Assembly: GCA_003151615.1 (NCBI GenBank)
Contig: PLXZ01000001.1
Span: forward strand, 315,267-352,123
From: Candidatus Tayloriibacteriota bacterium
GTDB lineage: Bacteria > Patescibacteriota > Minisyncoccia > Phycocordibacterales > PALSA-1337
Reading direction: 5' to 3'
DNA length: 36,857 bases
Shown here: positions 23,930-31,831 of the stretch, in pieces
Position numbering within the stretch: position 1 is the first letter of the stretch
Layout of the letters: the number at the start of each line of letters is the position of its first letter
Made by a program: the position numbers and the translations under genes
The notes under the pieces: model-generated
Told to the model about the DNA's origin: nothing
The model's database searches: none
The model's input: only the letters and a program-made list of their open reading frames with translations

Positions 23930-24772
23930 CTAGAACCAGCGAAGGCGTCGGATTTCTGTCAGGGATTTTTGCGCCCGCACGAGAGTGTAATTTTCCGGTC
24001 CGCTTTTATCGGCTTCGGTCCATTTCTGATCGACGAGGGATTTATTGATGTCGAGAATTTGAATCGTTCCTCCGCGCACGCCGTGTCCGTATTCTCCGTC
24101 CGAAGGCCACGATATCGAATGACTGTAATGAATTGAAGTCGGTACGAAGTTTTGATATTCGACACGGTCCACGACGATAATGTGGTCGCGAACCCGGTCT
24201 TCCTTGTTCATGGTGTTGAGCATGGTGATGATATCGCCCGGCGCTATTTCGCCAAGAAGGATGCTACGGCTGTTTGTATCATGGGCCATTGTGGCAACGT
24301 CCGCATTCTCAGCCGGCCGCATTTTCGAGCGGATTTTTCCGATGATTCCGGTGCAATATGGAAAATGAAGCCGCCGGTCGAGGCCGTTTTTTCCTCGAGA
24401 TTTGCTTTCAGCATCGAGAACGTAATATGCAAAGCCGGAGCAGTCAATGCCGATATTTCTTTCAACCAAAAAATGTTTCAATGCCTCTGATGTAATTGCG
24501 CCGGGAATAAAAGTTCCGCCTTTTATCGCACCTGCGGGCATTTCTGACGGAATTGTGCCGCGCAGTTCTCCGCTCTTGGCAAGCTCTATCTCGACTTCCT
24601 CATAAATGTCGCCCGGAGAGCCTTTGCCAATAGTTGCGCGCAGACCCGCACGAACGACCTTGTGATTGTTGTTGAAGTATGGAATGCTGCACGTTCCCGA
24701 ATTTCCAATGTGAAAATGCTCATATTGGTCAATAATTGCGAGCGCCTGGTCTGAGAGGAGTTTTGTATTCAT
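23930..24772 (-). CDS. NlpC/P60-like cysteine peptidase or amidase
   Basis: 280 residues without a signal peptide. The candidate catalytic Cys is C111 in GIDCSGFAYYVLD, the NlpC/P60 pattern. It is followed by GEIAPGDIITM and the His in RVRDHIIVVDRVEY (H197), and then HYSHSISWPSDGEYGHG. NlpC/P60 enzymes cleave or transfer gamma-D-Glu-type peptide bonds, mostly in peptidoglycan. Lack of export signals points to cytoplasmic peptides. It begins 5 nt after the ATP-grasp ligase stop, so the two make an operon of bond-forming and bond-breaking enzymes. A different papain-fold role, for example deamidation, is possible. Confidence 0.72.
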   Translation of the reverse strand: MNTKLLSDQALAIIDQYEHFHIGNSGTCSIPYFNNNHKVVRAGLRATIGKGSPGDIYEEVEIELAKSGELRGTIPSEMPAGAIKGGTFIPGAITSEALKHFLVERNIGIDCSGFAYYVLDAESKSRGKNGLDRRLHFPYCTGIIGKIRSKMRPAENADVATMAHDTNSRSILLGEIAPGDIITMLNTMNKEDRVRDHIIVVDRVEYQNFVPTSIHYSHSISWPSDGEYGHGVRGGTIQILDINKSLVDQKWTEADKSGPENYTLVRAQKSLTEIRRLRWF

Positions 24773-24777
24773 GAATA

Positions 24778-26130
24778 TTAAATAGTATCATATTCCGCCG
24801 CGACCCCGGTCACGATTTCCAAGATTTCCTTTCCGCGCGCATTAAATTTAATAACTGATTCTAAAATTCCGCGATCGGATTGTATGCGGATGAGATCGTC
24901 GCCCGGTTTTGTGTTTGCATATTCGATGACCGTGTATTTTTTCGCGCGAAGCGATGCAGAAATTTCATTGATTTCTTCGCCGGTTTTTTTAATTTCTTTC
25001 AATGCCGGGATGCGCATGATGATTTGCGCTCCGTCATTTATTTCGATCAGACCTTCGGCAAATTTTTTTGCGGTGTTTTTTTGATTCTGCAGCGTCGCAA
25101 GGTGGGCTTCAAAAATAGTCATGCTGTTTTTGAAATGATCCGGCGCGAACGCGCGAATTTTTTCCTGCAGCTGCGATTCGTAGGTAGTCGAAGCGGGCTG
25201 GCGCGCGTTCACTTCAATCAAATGAAGATTGTCTCGCTCGACGTCATATATGCAGTCGATGCCGAAAAGTCCGACCCAGCCGCTCTCGCGCATGCGTTCG
25301 CCGACCGCGCGGGCGATTTCATGAAACTGCGCAATTTTTTCCTCGCTCAAAATGCCGTGCGGCAGGCTCCAGTCATTACCGACGGTTGTCCAGGGATTGT
25401 CAGTGAAAGGAAGCATGCCCGTAATCTGACTGCTGATATTGCCAACTAGAATGTCATCTTTTACGCAGATATTCGCCGTAAAAATGGGGCCGTTTATGTA
25501 GCTTGTCACCCGGGCATCGCGTTTCGGGAATTTTTCGCGGAGAGCCGTAAGGGTTTTTTCGCCGGTTTTGTTGTCCGCAATGAAAATAGTGCCTTCGCCT
25601 GTGTGGCCGTGTCCCCATTGAATCATAAATGGCGCGGAAACGCCGCCGATTTTTTCACCCTTCAATTGTATGTCCGAAACTTTTTTGACCGCATGCGGCG
25701 GAAGATATTGTTCCGCATTCGTTTTACCCGCGCCGGTTTTACCCGCGCCGAGCCATTTGACCTGCGTGATTTTATTTTCAATTTCTTCGGCGAGGGCTGC
25801 CTGAGGATTGAGCAGATTCCATTTTTTTTCCGCGCACAGTTCCTCAATCCGCGTTGTGTTTTTAAAAACGAGGATGTCTCCGCCGATTTTTTGAATAATT
25901 TTTTCGCCAGCTTTCAACAAATCAAAAGTATCCAAAATGTCGCCCGAATCTGTTTTTGCATCAATCAAAAAAACATTGTCGGGATATTTTCCGCGAATTG
26001 ATTCGGAGTAGGGGGTGCGGTTTGCGACAATAAAGTATCTGCCGGCCGGTTCGCAGCCAAGAGCCCGTTCAATGTCGCGGGTGACATATATAAGAGGTGT
26101 TTTTTTTGTTTCCGCCTTTTTCATTGCCAT
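24778..26130 (-). CDS. ATP-grasp ligase-like protein
   Basis: 450 residues. The central region has ATP-grasp features: a lysine-containing strand (VSAPFMIQWGHGHTGEGTIFI, shown here by its GHGHTGEGT loop), ITGMLPFTDNPWTTVGNDW, and the metal-binding strand LHLIEVNARQPAST with E and N two residues apart. The N-terminal 130 residues resemble a pre-ATP-grasp domain. ATP-grasp enzymes form amide bonds between a carboxylate and an amine through an acyl phosphate. The substrate is unknown. Its partner 5 nt downstream is NlpC/P60-like; ATP-grasp/papain-fold pairs are known in peptide-amidoligase neighbourhoods. A duplicated GKTGAGKT-like string near residue 165 comes from a short repeat and is not a P-loop. 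Confidence 0.75.
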   Translation of the reverse strand: MAMKKAETKKTPLIYVTRDIERALGCEPAGRYFIVANRTPYSESIRGKYPDNVFLIDAKTDSGDILDTFDLLKAGEKIIQKIGGDILVFKNTTRIEELCAEKKWNLLNPQAALAEEIENKITQVKWLGAGKTGAGKTNAEQYLPPHAVKKVSDIQLKGEKIGGVSAPFMIQWGHGHTGEGTIFIADNKTGEKTLTALREKFPKRDARVTSYINGPIFTANICVKDDILVGNISSQITGMLPFTDNPWTTVGNDWSLPHGILSEEKIAQFHEIARAVGERMRESGWVGLFGIDCIYDVERDNLHLIEVNARQPASTTYESQLQEKIRAFAPDHFKNSMTIFEAHLATLQNQKNTAKKFAEGLIEINDGAQIIMRIPALKEIKKTGEEINEISASLRAKKYTVIEYANTKPGDDLIRIQSDRGILESVIKFNARGKEILEIVTGVAAEYDTI

Positions 26131-26160
26131 ATAAAAATAGTGTAGTACACTTTGGATTAT
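26131..26160. promoter_or_regulatory. Symmetric divergent promoter
   Basis: The 13-nt palindrome AGTGTA-G-TACACT (26139-26151) presents TACACT as a -10-like box on both strands. It ends 9 nt before ATG 26161 (plus) and 8 nt before ATG 26130 (minus). Both transcripts would have almost no leader, and the two polymerases would compete for the same 13 bp. Confidence 0.5.
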
Positions 26161-26925
26161 ATGGCTACTTTCTACGTTATCGGCACGCCGATTGGAAACC
26201 TGGAGGACATAACCCTTCGGGCTCTTCGCATTTTGGGCGAAGTCGACCTCATTTTATGCGAGGATACGCGGGTGACGCGAAAACTTTTGGATCGGCACAA
26301 TATAAAGACCAAATGCGAAAGCTACCATGCCCACACGACCGATTCGAAAATGGAAAAAATTCTGGATATGATTGGCGGTGTCGGCGAGGATGGTGCAAAG
26401 GACGGCGCGCACGTCCCGAAAAATATTGCCCTGGTTTCGGACGCGGGAACGCCGGGTATTTCCGATCCCGGTTCTCATTTGGTTGGCCTTATCCGCGCCC
26501 GGTTTGCGGATGAAATCGCCCGCGGAGAAATAAAAATAGAATCGGTGCCGGGGCCGTCGGCTGTTACCGCCGCTTTGTCGATTGCCGGAATTGAATGCAG
26601 TCAATTCACATTTTTGGGTTTTTTACCGCATAAAAAGGGAAGGGAAACATTGTTCAAGGAAATTACCGCAATGACTTCAGGCGCTGAAAAATCGGCAACG
26701 GCCCGGCCTGCACTTTTTTACGAATCTCCGCACCGAATCATGAAGACTTTGGAATCTCTCGCGGGACATCTTCAGCCGGAGCAAAAAATCGTCATTGTCC
26801 GCGAGCTTACTAAAATATACGAGGAAGTCGTGCGAGGAACGCCGGCAGAAGTCTCCGTGTTTTTTGAGAAAAACGCCGAAAAGATTCGCGGGGAGTTTGT
26901 GGTCATTATCGAGGTTGTCGCTTAA
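26161..26925 (+). CDS. rsmI: 16S rRNA 2'-O-ribose methyltransferase RsmI
   Basis: 254 residues, a SAM-dependent tetrapyrrole-methylase fold. It methylates C1402 of 16S rRNA. Motifs: FYVIGTPIGNLEDITLRAL at the N-terminus, LILCEDTRVTRKLL, VSDAGTPGISDPG, SVPGPSAVTAAL, and FLGFLPHKKGR. The loop around GGVGEDGAKDGAHVPKN is a small insertion relative to typical RsmI. The start is ATG 26161; an in-frame TTG at 26152 lies next to the -10. Confidence 0.94.
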   Translation: MATFYVIGTPIGNLEDITLRALRILGEVDLILCEDTRVTRKLLDRHNIKTKCESYHAHTTDSKMEKILDMIGGVGEDGAKDGAHVPKNIALVSDAGTPGISDPGSHLVGLIRARFADEIARGEIKIESVPGPSAVTAALSIAGIECSQFTFLGFLPHKKGRETLFKEITAMTSGAEKSATARPALFYESPHRIMKTLESLAGHLQPEQKIVIVRELTKIYEEVVRGTPAEVSVFFEKNAEKIRGEFVVIIEVVA

Positions 26926-26930
26926 TTCTG

Positions 26931-26970
26931 ACATAAAAATGCCGACCCTTGTTTCAGGCCGGCATTATGT
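26931..26970 (-). terminator. Convergent terminator
   Basis: ACAT...AATGCCG (26938-26944) pairs with CGGCATT...ATGT (26960-26970). On the minus strand the stem is followed by TTTTT. It overlaps the stop codon of the minus-strand gene and separates it from rsmI. Confidence 0.6.
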
Positions 26971-27441
26971 CTGCGGAGGATCGTTGATTCCCAGAATTTC
27001 GCGGTTGAATCGTTTGACATCGCATTGAAGCGATGAGAAAACAAGACGCTCCCGTATGTTATCGGTAACCAACATGTGAGTCCGATACACCGCGGCCAAA
27101 TCCGGCGCGCCATTTTTGACGATCTCCTTTTTAAGGGAAGCGATGCCGAACTGCATGTTTGTCGGTTTGAGATCGCCGCCTATTTGTTCGTAACGTTCGG
27201 ACCGATTCCAATACATCTTGATTATTCTCACGCGCATGATTTTATCGAAAACGACGATTATAGGCAGGGCACGGCCGTACCGATCGCACTCACTGGAAAG
27301 CGCGGGAATTATTTTATGCGTAATTCCGGCGTAGATCTCGCCGTATGCGTCAGTGAACTGTATAACTGTTGGCTTGTCAGAATATAATAGATAGTCCGCA
27401 AGCCCGTCCAACAAGGACAGAATTTTTTTGCTTGCATTCAT
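26965..27441 (-). CDS. Protein of unknown function
   Basis: 158 residues. I do not recognise the family. It has a predicted mix of helices and strands, with no signal peptide or membrane segment and two Cys that form no motif. The region LLYSDKPTVIQFTDAYGEIYAGITHKIIPAL looks like a small alpha/beta core (key part VIQFTDAYGEIYAG). Basic residues cluster in the middle (RVRIIKMYWNRSER). It is a single gene between convergent rsmI and a divergent small membrane-protein gene. Its coding status rests on length, start context and the terminator at its stop. Confidence 0.6.
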   Translation of the reverse strand: MNASKKILSLLDGLADYLLYSDKPTVIQFTDAYGEIYAGITHKIIPALSSECDRYGRALPIIVVFDKIMRVRIIKMYWNRSERYEQIGGDLKPTNMQFGIASLKKEIVKNGAPDLAAVYRTHMLVTDNIRERLVFSSLQCDVKRFNREILGINDPPQT

Positions 27442-27545
27442 ATGATTTTGCGAATCACGCCGCGTAAGTCCTTTCGGCGCGGCGATTTACTATTGTTTCT
27501 ACTGCCGCCGAGAATAGCATATTTTTGCTTTTTCGGGAAATAGGA

Positions 27546-27558
27546 TATAATGCACTTC
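27546..27558 (+). promoter_or_regulatory. Leaderless -10 of the small membrane-protein gene
   Basis: TATAAT (27546-27551) ends 7 nt before ATG 27559. An in-frame ATG at 27550 lies within the box and is therefore rejected as the start. Confidence 0.6.
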
Positions 27559-27810
27559 ATGTCAAAAAGACAACTATCGGCGCTTCTCGGATTCTGGGTC
27601 ATTATTTTTCTGTTTCTCGGCTTTCCCATTGCTTGGGACAAATGGATTGCAATCGTGACCGGAGTTCTTGTCATACTTGTCGCTTACCGGAAAACACCGC
27701 AGCTGAAAACTTCTTCAAACAGCGCGTTTGTGCAGAGCAATAGTCAGGCCAATGCGCAGTCCGCTTCCCCAATCCTTTCCGCAGAAAAAGAAACGACACA
27801 GGCGCAATAG
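27559..27810 (+). CDS. Small two-TM membrane protein
   Basis: 83 residues. Two hydrophobic helices (about 7-25 and 28-45) are separated by the short turn AWDKW and followed by a Ser/Gln/Ala-rich, probably disordered tail. No family is recognised. It is 49 nt upstream of the VirD4-like ATPase gene on the same strand, so it could be a membrane partner of that ATPase; this is context only. Confidence 0.65.
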   Translation: MSKRQLSALLGFWVIIFLFLGFPIAWDKWIAIVTGVLVILVAYRKTPQLKTSSNSAFVQSNSQANAQSASPILSAEKETTQAQ

Positions 27811-27834
27811 CAGCCGTCCCACGAAATAATATGG

Positions 27835-27840
27835 TATAAT
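27835..27840 (+). promoter_or_regulatory. -10 box of the VirD4-like gene
   Basis: TATAAT followed by 19 nt to ATG 27860. It overlaps an in-frame ATG at 27839, which could not then be in the transcript. Confidence 0.5.
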
Positions 27841-27859
27841 GGTGCGAAAGTTCACTATT

Positions 27860-29788
27860 ATGAATCCCGATCGAATAACATATTTTGCCGAAACTGATGC
27901 CCGCAGCAAAAGGGTTCCTTTTGGCATAAAGGCCAAGGACCGCACGCGCCACGTTTATGTCATCGGAAAAACAGGAATGGGCAAATCGACCCTGCTCGAA
28001 AACATGGCCGTTCAGGACATTAAAAACGGCGAAGGTATGGCATTCCTCGACCCGCACGGAAAGTCCGCGGAACTTCTTCTCGAGTATATTCCGCCGGAGC
28101 GCATGAAGGACGTTCTCTATTTCGCGCCGTTCGATACGGATTTTCCGATTTCGTTTAATGTTCTCGAATCGGTCGATCCGGACAAGCGGCATCTCGTTGT
28201 GTCGGGTCTTATGTCCACGTTCAAAAAAATCTGGCAGGATGCATGGTCCGCCCGTATGGAATATATTTTGACGAACACTTTGCTGGCGCTCTTGGAATAT
28301 CCGGGAGCGACGCTTTTGGGCGTGAACAGAATGCTTGCCGAAAAAGATTTCCGCAAGGACGTCGTCGACCACGTCACCGATATTTCCGTGAAAAATTTCT
28401 GGGTCAAGGAATTCGCGAACTATACCGAACGCATGGCGGCCGAAGCCGTGCCCGCGATTCAGAACAAGATCGGACAATTTACGGCAAACGCCCTCATCCG
28501 AAACATGATCGGCCAGGCAAAGTCATCCTTCAACATCCGCGACATGATGGACAACCGAAAAATTCTCATCATCAACCTTTCAAAAGGGAAGATTGGAGAA
28601 TCAAATGCCAATTTGCTCGGCGGCATGCTCATCACGAAAATTTATCTCGCCGCGATGTCGCGCGCCGATTTGTCCAACCGCGTCATGGCGACGATGCCGA
28701 ACTTTTATCTCTATGTGGACGAGTTTCAGTCCTTTGCCAACGAATCTTTTGCGGACATTTTGTCCGAAGCCCGCAAGTATCACTTGAACCTGACCATTGC
28801 CCACCAATATATAGAGCAGATGGAAGAAGAAGTGCGCGCGGCTGTTTTCGGTAACGTCGGAACCATGATTATTTTTCGCGTCGGCGCGTACGATGCCGAA
28901 GTTTTGGAAAAGGAATTCGCTCCGACTTTTACCGCGGAAGATATTGTGAATTTGGGCCAGTATCAAATTTATCTGAAGCTCATGATTGACGGCATCAGCT
29001 CGCAGCCTTTTTCCGCGACGAATCTTCCGCCAATCAAGCCTCCCGAAGTCGATCATGTTGCCGATGTCATCGCTTCATCCCGTGAGCAGTTTGCCCACAA
29101 GCGCGCGGACGTCGAGAGTGATATCACCGACTGGCACAAGCCAATCATGAAAACCCCGCCGCAACCGTATCAGGCGCCAATGCAAAAACCACCGCAAGCT
29201 CCTGTTTCCGTCGCGCCGATTGCTCCCGTCACTCCAAAGCCAATTTCTCCTCCGCCGTTGAAACCAGCGCAATCATTCCAACCTCGTCCGGCACCTGTAT
29301 ATCAGCCCGCACCCGTAAGTGTACCGACACAGCCACCGGCACATAAACCTGCGCAAGCATACGTGCCGGCACCTGCGCAAAAACCGCCCCTCAAACAGCC
29401 TTTCAAGGAAGCTTTTCAAAAAGTGACCGTGCCTCCGACTCCACAGCCGGTCCAGTCTCAAAATCCGCTTCCGACGCAAATGCAACCGCAGGCTCCGACA
29501 TCGCAACCAACTTCTCAACCCGCTCCTCAGCCAGCGTCTCAGCCGGTCTCACTGAACACCCTCGCAAAACCTCCCGTGAAAAACGACCAAAAAACGCCGA
29601 CGGCGAAAAACGTCAACGATTTGAAAAATGCGCTCGCGTCAGTTTTAGGTTCAGTCAAACCTTCGGAGAAACAAGCCGAAAAACCTCTCGAAAAACCTCC
29701 GGAAAAGCCAAAAACAACTCCAACGATGGCCGCTCCCGCGAAAGAAGTGCCGAAGGACGTTCTCGAGAAAATTCTGAACGTAAATTAG
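27860..29788 (+). CDS. VirD4/TraG-like type IV secretion coupling ATPase
   Basis: 642 residues from ATG 27860. Walker A is VIGKTGMGKSTLLEN. AFLDPHGKSAELLL follows, and Walker B with its flank is FYLYVDEFQSFANESF. The TraG/VirD4-type C-terminal RecA motifs are LNLTIAHQYIEQM and AVFGNVGTMIIFRVG. About 400 residues of ATPase are followed by a Pro/Gln/Ala-rich region of about 170 residues (about 425-600) and a short Lys-rich end. No N-terminal membrane helices are present, unlike classical VirD4, so it probably works as a cytoplasmic hexamer recruited to the membrane. DNA or protein transport is the general role; HerA-like functions are an alternative. The low-complexity tail may bind partners. 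Confidence 0.85.
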   Translation: MNPDRITYFAETDARSKRVPFGIKAKDRTRHVYVIGKTGMGKSTLLENMAVQDIKNGEGMAFLDPHGKSAELLLEYIPPERMKDVLYFAPFDTDFPISFNVLESVDPDKRHLVVSGLMSTFKKIWQDAWSARMEYILTNTLLALLEYPGATLLGVNRMLAEKDFRKDVVDHVTDISVKNFWVKEFANYTERMAAEAVPAIQNKIGQFTANALIRNMIGQAKSSFNIRDMMDNRKILIINLSKGKIGESNANLLGGMLITKIYLAAMSRADLSNRVMATMPNFYLYVDEFQSFANESFADILSEARKYHLNLTIAHQYIEQMEEEVRAAVFGNVGTMIIFRVGAYDAEVLEKEFAPTFTAEDIVNLGQYQIYLKLMIDGISSQPFSATNLPPIKPPEVDHVADVIASSREQFAHKRADVESDITDWHKPIMKTPPQPYQAPMQKPPQAPVSVAPIAPVTPKPISPPPLKPAQSFQPRPAPVYQPAPVSVPTQPPAHKPAQAYVPAPAQKPPLKQPFKEAFQKVTVPPTPQPVQSQNPLPTQMQPQAPTSQPTSQPAPQPASQPVSLNTLAKPPVKNDQKTPTAKNVNDLKNALASVLGSVKPSEKQAEKPLEKPPEKPKTTPTMAAPAKEVPKDVLEKILNVN

Positions 29789-29837
29789 GCTTTTTTGGCG
29801 GTTTTTCCGCGCACTGGCGGATACTGGGGAATTAGGG

Positions 29838-29878
29838 TATAATCGACCGTATTAGAATTAAAATAATAAATAAAACAT
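29838..29878 (+). promoter_or_regulatory. Promoter and leader of the SWIB gene
   Basis: TATAAT (29838-29843) with GGG just upstream, then an A-rich leader ending AAAACATATG (29872-29881). This is one of three genes in the window with this start context. Confidence 0.6.
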
Positions 29879-30139
29879 ATGCCAACAAAAGCAAATTCAG
29901 CATTCATGAAGCCGTTGAACATCAGTCCTGACCTCGCCGCAGTCGTCGGAAAAGGTCCTATGCCGCGCTCCGAAGTCGTAAAGGCTCTCTGGGTTTATAT
30001 CAAGAAAAACAATCTCCAGGATCCGCAGAAGAAGCGCAATATCATTGCGGACGCAAATTTGAAGAAAGTATTCGGCGGCAAGGCTGTCGTCGACATGTTC
30101 GAAATGACGAAGCTTGTTTCGAAGCATCTCAGCGCTTAA
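29879..30139 (+). CDS. SWIB/MDM2-domain protein
   Basis: 86 residues, essentially one SWIB domain: FMKPLNISPDLAAVVG, PMPRSEVVKALWVYIKKNNLQDP, KRNIIADANLKKVFGGK, VDMFEMTKLVSKHL. SWIB domains are best known from eukaryotic chromatin remodellers and also occur as stand-alone bacterial proteins, for example in Chlamydiae, where a link to chromatin or topoisomerase has been discussed. It has its own promoter and a strong terminator inside the next convergent gene, so it is monocistronic. Its role here is probably DNA- or nucleoid-associated, but unproven. Confidence 0.9.
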   Translation: MPTKANSAFMKPLNISPDLAAVVGKGPMPRSEVVKALWVYIKKNNLQDPQKKRNIIADANLKKVFGGKAVVDMFEMTKLVSKHLSA

Positions 30140-30154
30140 TCATTCGGCAAGCGC

Positions 30155-30925
30155 TTAAAAATACGCTTTAAGGAGACGAAGATATCCTTTGATCATACCC
30201 CGGGCAAAACCCGGGTATGATTTTTTCCAGCGGCTGATGACGGACAATTCATCAAGGGCGACCTGTTTGCTCCGGCTTTTAGTCACGGAGTTTTCGTGGA
30301 TTCGATAGCCGGTTGCATATATCGGAAGTGTTTCAACTTCGTAGCGTGTACCAATATTGAGCCATAAATCGTGGTCCTCCATTGTCGCCAGGTTTTCATC
30401 ATATCCTCCGGCGACGAGTGCCGCCTTTTTCAAAAAAAGAACGCTTGACTGGGCGATGTGATTTTTATACAGAAAAGACCGCCGGATTTCCGCGTCGTGT
30501 ATGGCAAATGAAGCATTCTGTTTTTTCGTTTCGTTCGGTGTTTTGTAGATAAAGGTGATCCATGTTCCAATGATGCCGAGCTTTGGATTTTCCCCGAAAG
30601 CGGTGATCTGCTTTTCGAGTTTTTCCGGATCAAGCCAGAGATCGTCGCTGTCGAGCATTGCGACATATTCGCCGCGGGCTTCGCGCAGGCCGCGGTTTCG
30701 GGTTTTTGAAATGCCGAGATTCGCGCTGTTTTTCAAGTAGTGGATGCGGCGGTCTTTGGCTATATATTTCTTGACCAAAGTTTCCGTCAAATCGGTGGAA
30801 GCGTCATCCACAATAATAAGCTCCCAATTTGCATAGGTTTGCATGCAAACACTCTCAATCGCCTCGCCAATAAAATCGGCGCGATTATAGGTCGGAATGA
30901 TGATTGTGATTAAAGGCGTGTCCAT
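30155..30925 (-). CDS. Family 2 glycosyltransferase
   Basis: 256 residues from ATG 30925. GT-A fold: PLITIIIPTYNRADFIGEAIESV at the N-terminus (key part IIIPTYNRA), ELIIVDDASTD, the nucleotide/metal motif YVAMLDSDDLW, then ATMEDHDLWL as the acceptor-side acid. It should transfer a sugar from a nucleotide donor onto a surface glycan. No membrane helix is seen, so it is cytoplasmic. The start overlaps the stop of the fucosyltransferase gene by 16 nt. A longer start at 30952 is possible but lies deeper in that gene. It is the last gene of the glycan operon, and its 3' end contains the convergent SWIB terminator. Confidence 0.88.
   Translation of the reverse strand: MDTPLITIIIPTYNRADFIGEAIESVCMQTYANWELIIVDDASTDLTETLVKKYIAKDRRIHYLKNSANLGISKTRNRGLREARGEYVAMLDSDDLWLDPEKLEKQITAFGENPKLGIIGTWITFIYKTPNETKKQNASFAIHDAEIRRSFLYKNHIAQSSVLFLKKAALVAGGYDENLATMEDHDLWLNIGTRYEVETLPIYATGYRIHENSVTKSRSKQVALDELSVISRWKKSYPGFARGMIKGYLRLLKAYF
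30192..30226 (+). terminator. Strong terminator of the SWIB gene inside the GT2 coding region
   Basis: ATCATACCC(C)GGG - CAAAA - CCCGGGTATGAT (30192-30221) followed by TTTTTT (30221-30226). On the opposite strand the same bases encode SYPGFARGMI of the glycosyltransferase. Confidence 0.7.
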
Positions 30926-31824
30926 GTTGTCGGCACCGTATCGGTGTGCCATTTTTTATCGCGAGTCGACCATTCTTTCGGGGCAATGACTATCTTATCA
31001 GGGTTTTTGTTGAGCCACGCGCCCCACCAGCTGAACGACGAGTTGGCAACGATATTGTGGTCGCACATGCTCATGAGAGTCATTTCCTCGTGGTCGGGAA
31101 GATTATTTTTTGCATCATCCCCCAAAACATACGTCGTCGGGTAGGGAATGGCGATATTTTTCTTCGTCCATTCGATGTCGTCGGAAAAAACGAAGATACG
31201 AAAGTTTTTCATGTTTCGCGCCGCCAATTTTTCCGCGACATGTACCAGTGCGCGCGAATAATATTCAGGCGTCGCTATTCCGTAGTAGGGGTTTGTCGCG
31301 GCATTGCGCGCAACATCGCCCCGGCGGATGTGGATTGAAACCGAAGGACCGTTTCCGGACTGCTGTCCGATTGCGCCGGCAATTGTCTGCGCCGCCGGGC
31401 TGAGGGGTTTTTTCAGCGTGAAATCCTGCCGGATAGTTTCGGCGCAGTCCGCAAAATATTTTTCGCTCTGCCAAAAGCCATCGAGATATATGGTGCGGCC
31501 GGCTGTCTTCGCGCGGAGAATCCGTGAATTGAAGCCGACGTTGAATTGTCGGAGAATTTTCCTGCGGAAAATCGCGAAATAATTTGAAAATGCGCCATAG
31601 GGAAGGCGTGCCGCGGTAGCTTCTTTCTCGCCGGCGATATCCTCTTTAATATTAAAATGAGAAAGACTGTATTCGCGCACAGCGTCAATGCCGTTTGACC
31701 GGCCGGGACCGTATTCCGAAATGTCGAGCTTTAACAGGTCATTATTGCGCAAGGCCAACGCCCGCCCGCAGGCATACTGGAACATCTGATTGCCAAGCCC
31801 CCCGTTCAATTTGGTGATAATCAT
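30910..31824 (-). CDS. GT11 alpha-1,2-fucosyltransferase-like protein
   Basis: 304 residues from ATG 31824. The GT11 landmarks are KLNGGLGNQMFQYACGRAL, YLDGFWQSEKYF, the donor-binding SIHIRRGDV, and NSSFSWWGAWLN near the C-terminus. GT11 enzymes transfer fucose from GDP-fucose to galactose, usually in O-antigen or host-like glycans. It requires GDP-fucose, whose precursor GDP-mannose connects to mannose metabolism; no gmd or fcl gene is in the window. It is cytoplasmic and part of the same operon as GT2 and the O-acylation genes, with spacing of a few nt to the upstream SGNH gene (stop 31832). Confidence 0.9.
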   Translation of the reverse strand: MIITKLNGGLGNQMFQYACGRALALRNNDLLKLDISEYGPGRSNGIDAVREYSLSHFNIKEDIAGEKEATAARLPYGAFSNYFAIFRRKILRQFNVGFNSRILRAKTAGRTIYLDGFWQSEKYFADCAETIRQDFTLKKPLSPAAQTIAGAIGQQSGNGPSVSIHIRRGDVARNAATNPYYGIATPEYYSRALVHVAEKLAARNMKNFRIFVFSDDIEWTKKNIAIPYPTTYVLGDDAKNNLPDHEEMTLMSMCDHNIVANSSFSWWGAWLNKNPDKIVIAPKEWSTRDKKWHTDTVPTTWTRL

Positions 31825-31831
31825 CGCCTCT

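Noticed and set aside
25560-25760. P-loop-like GAGKTGAGKT string in the ATP-grasp protein
   Set aside because: It is a 15-nt tandem repeat (CCGGTTTTACCCGCG) in a linker. It has no Walker B partner, and the family does not use a P-loop.
27839-27859. ATG 27839 as start of the VirD4-like gene
   Set aside because: It overlaps the TATAAT box and would lie upstream of the transcript start.
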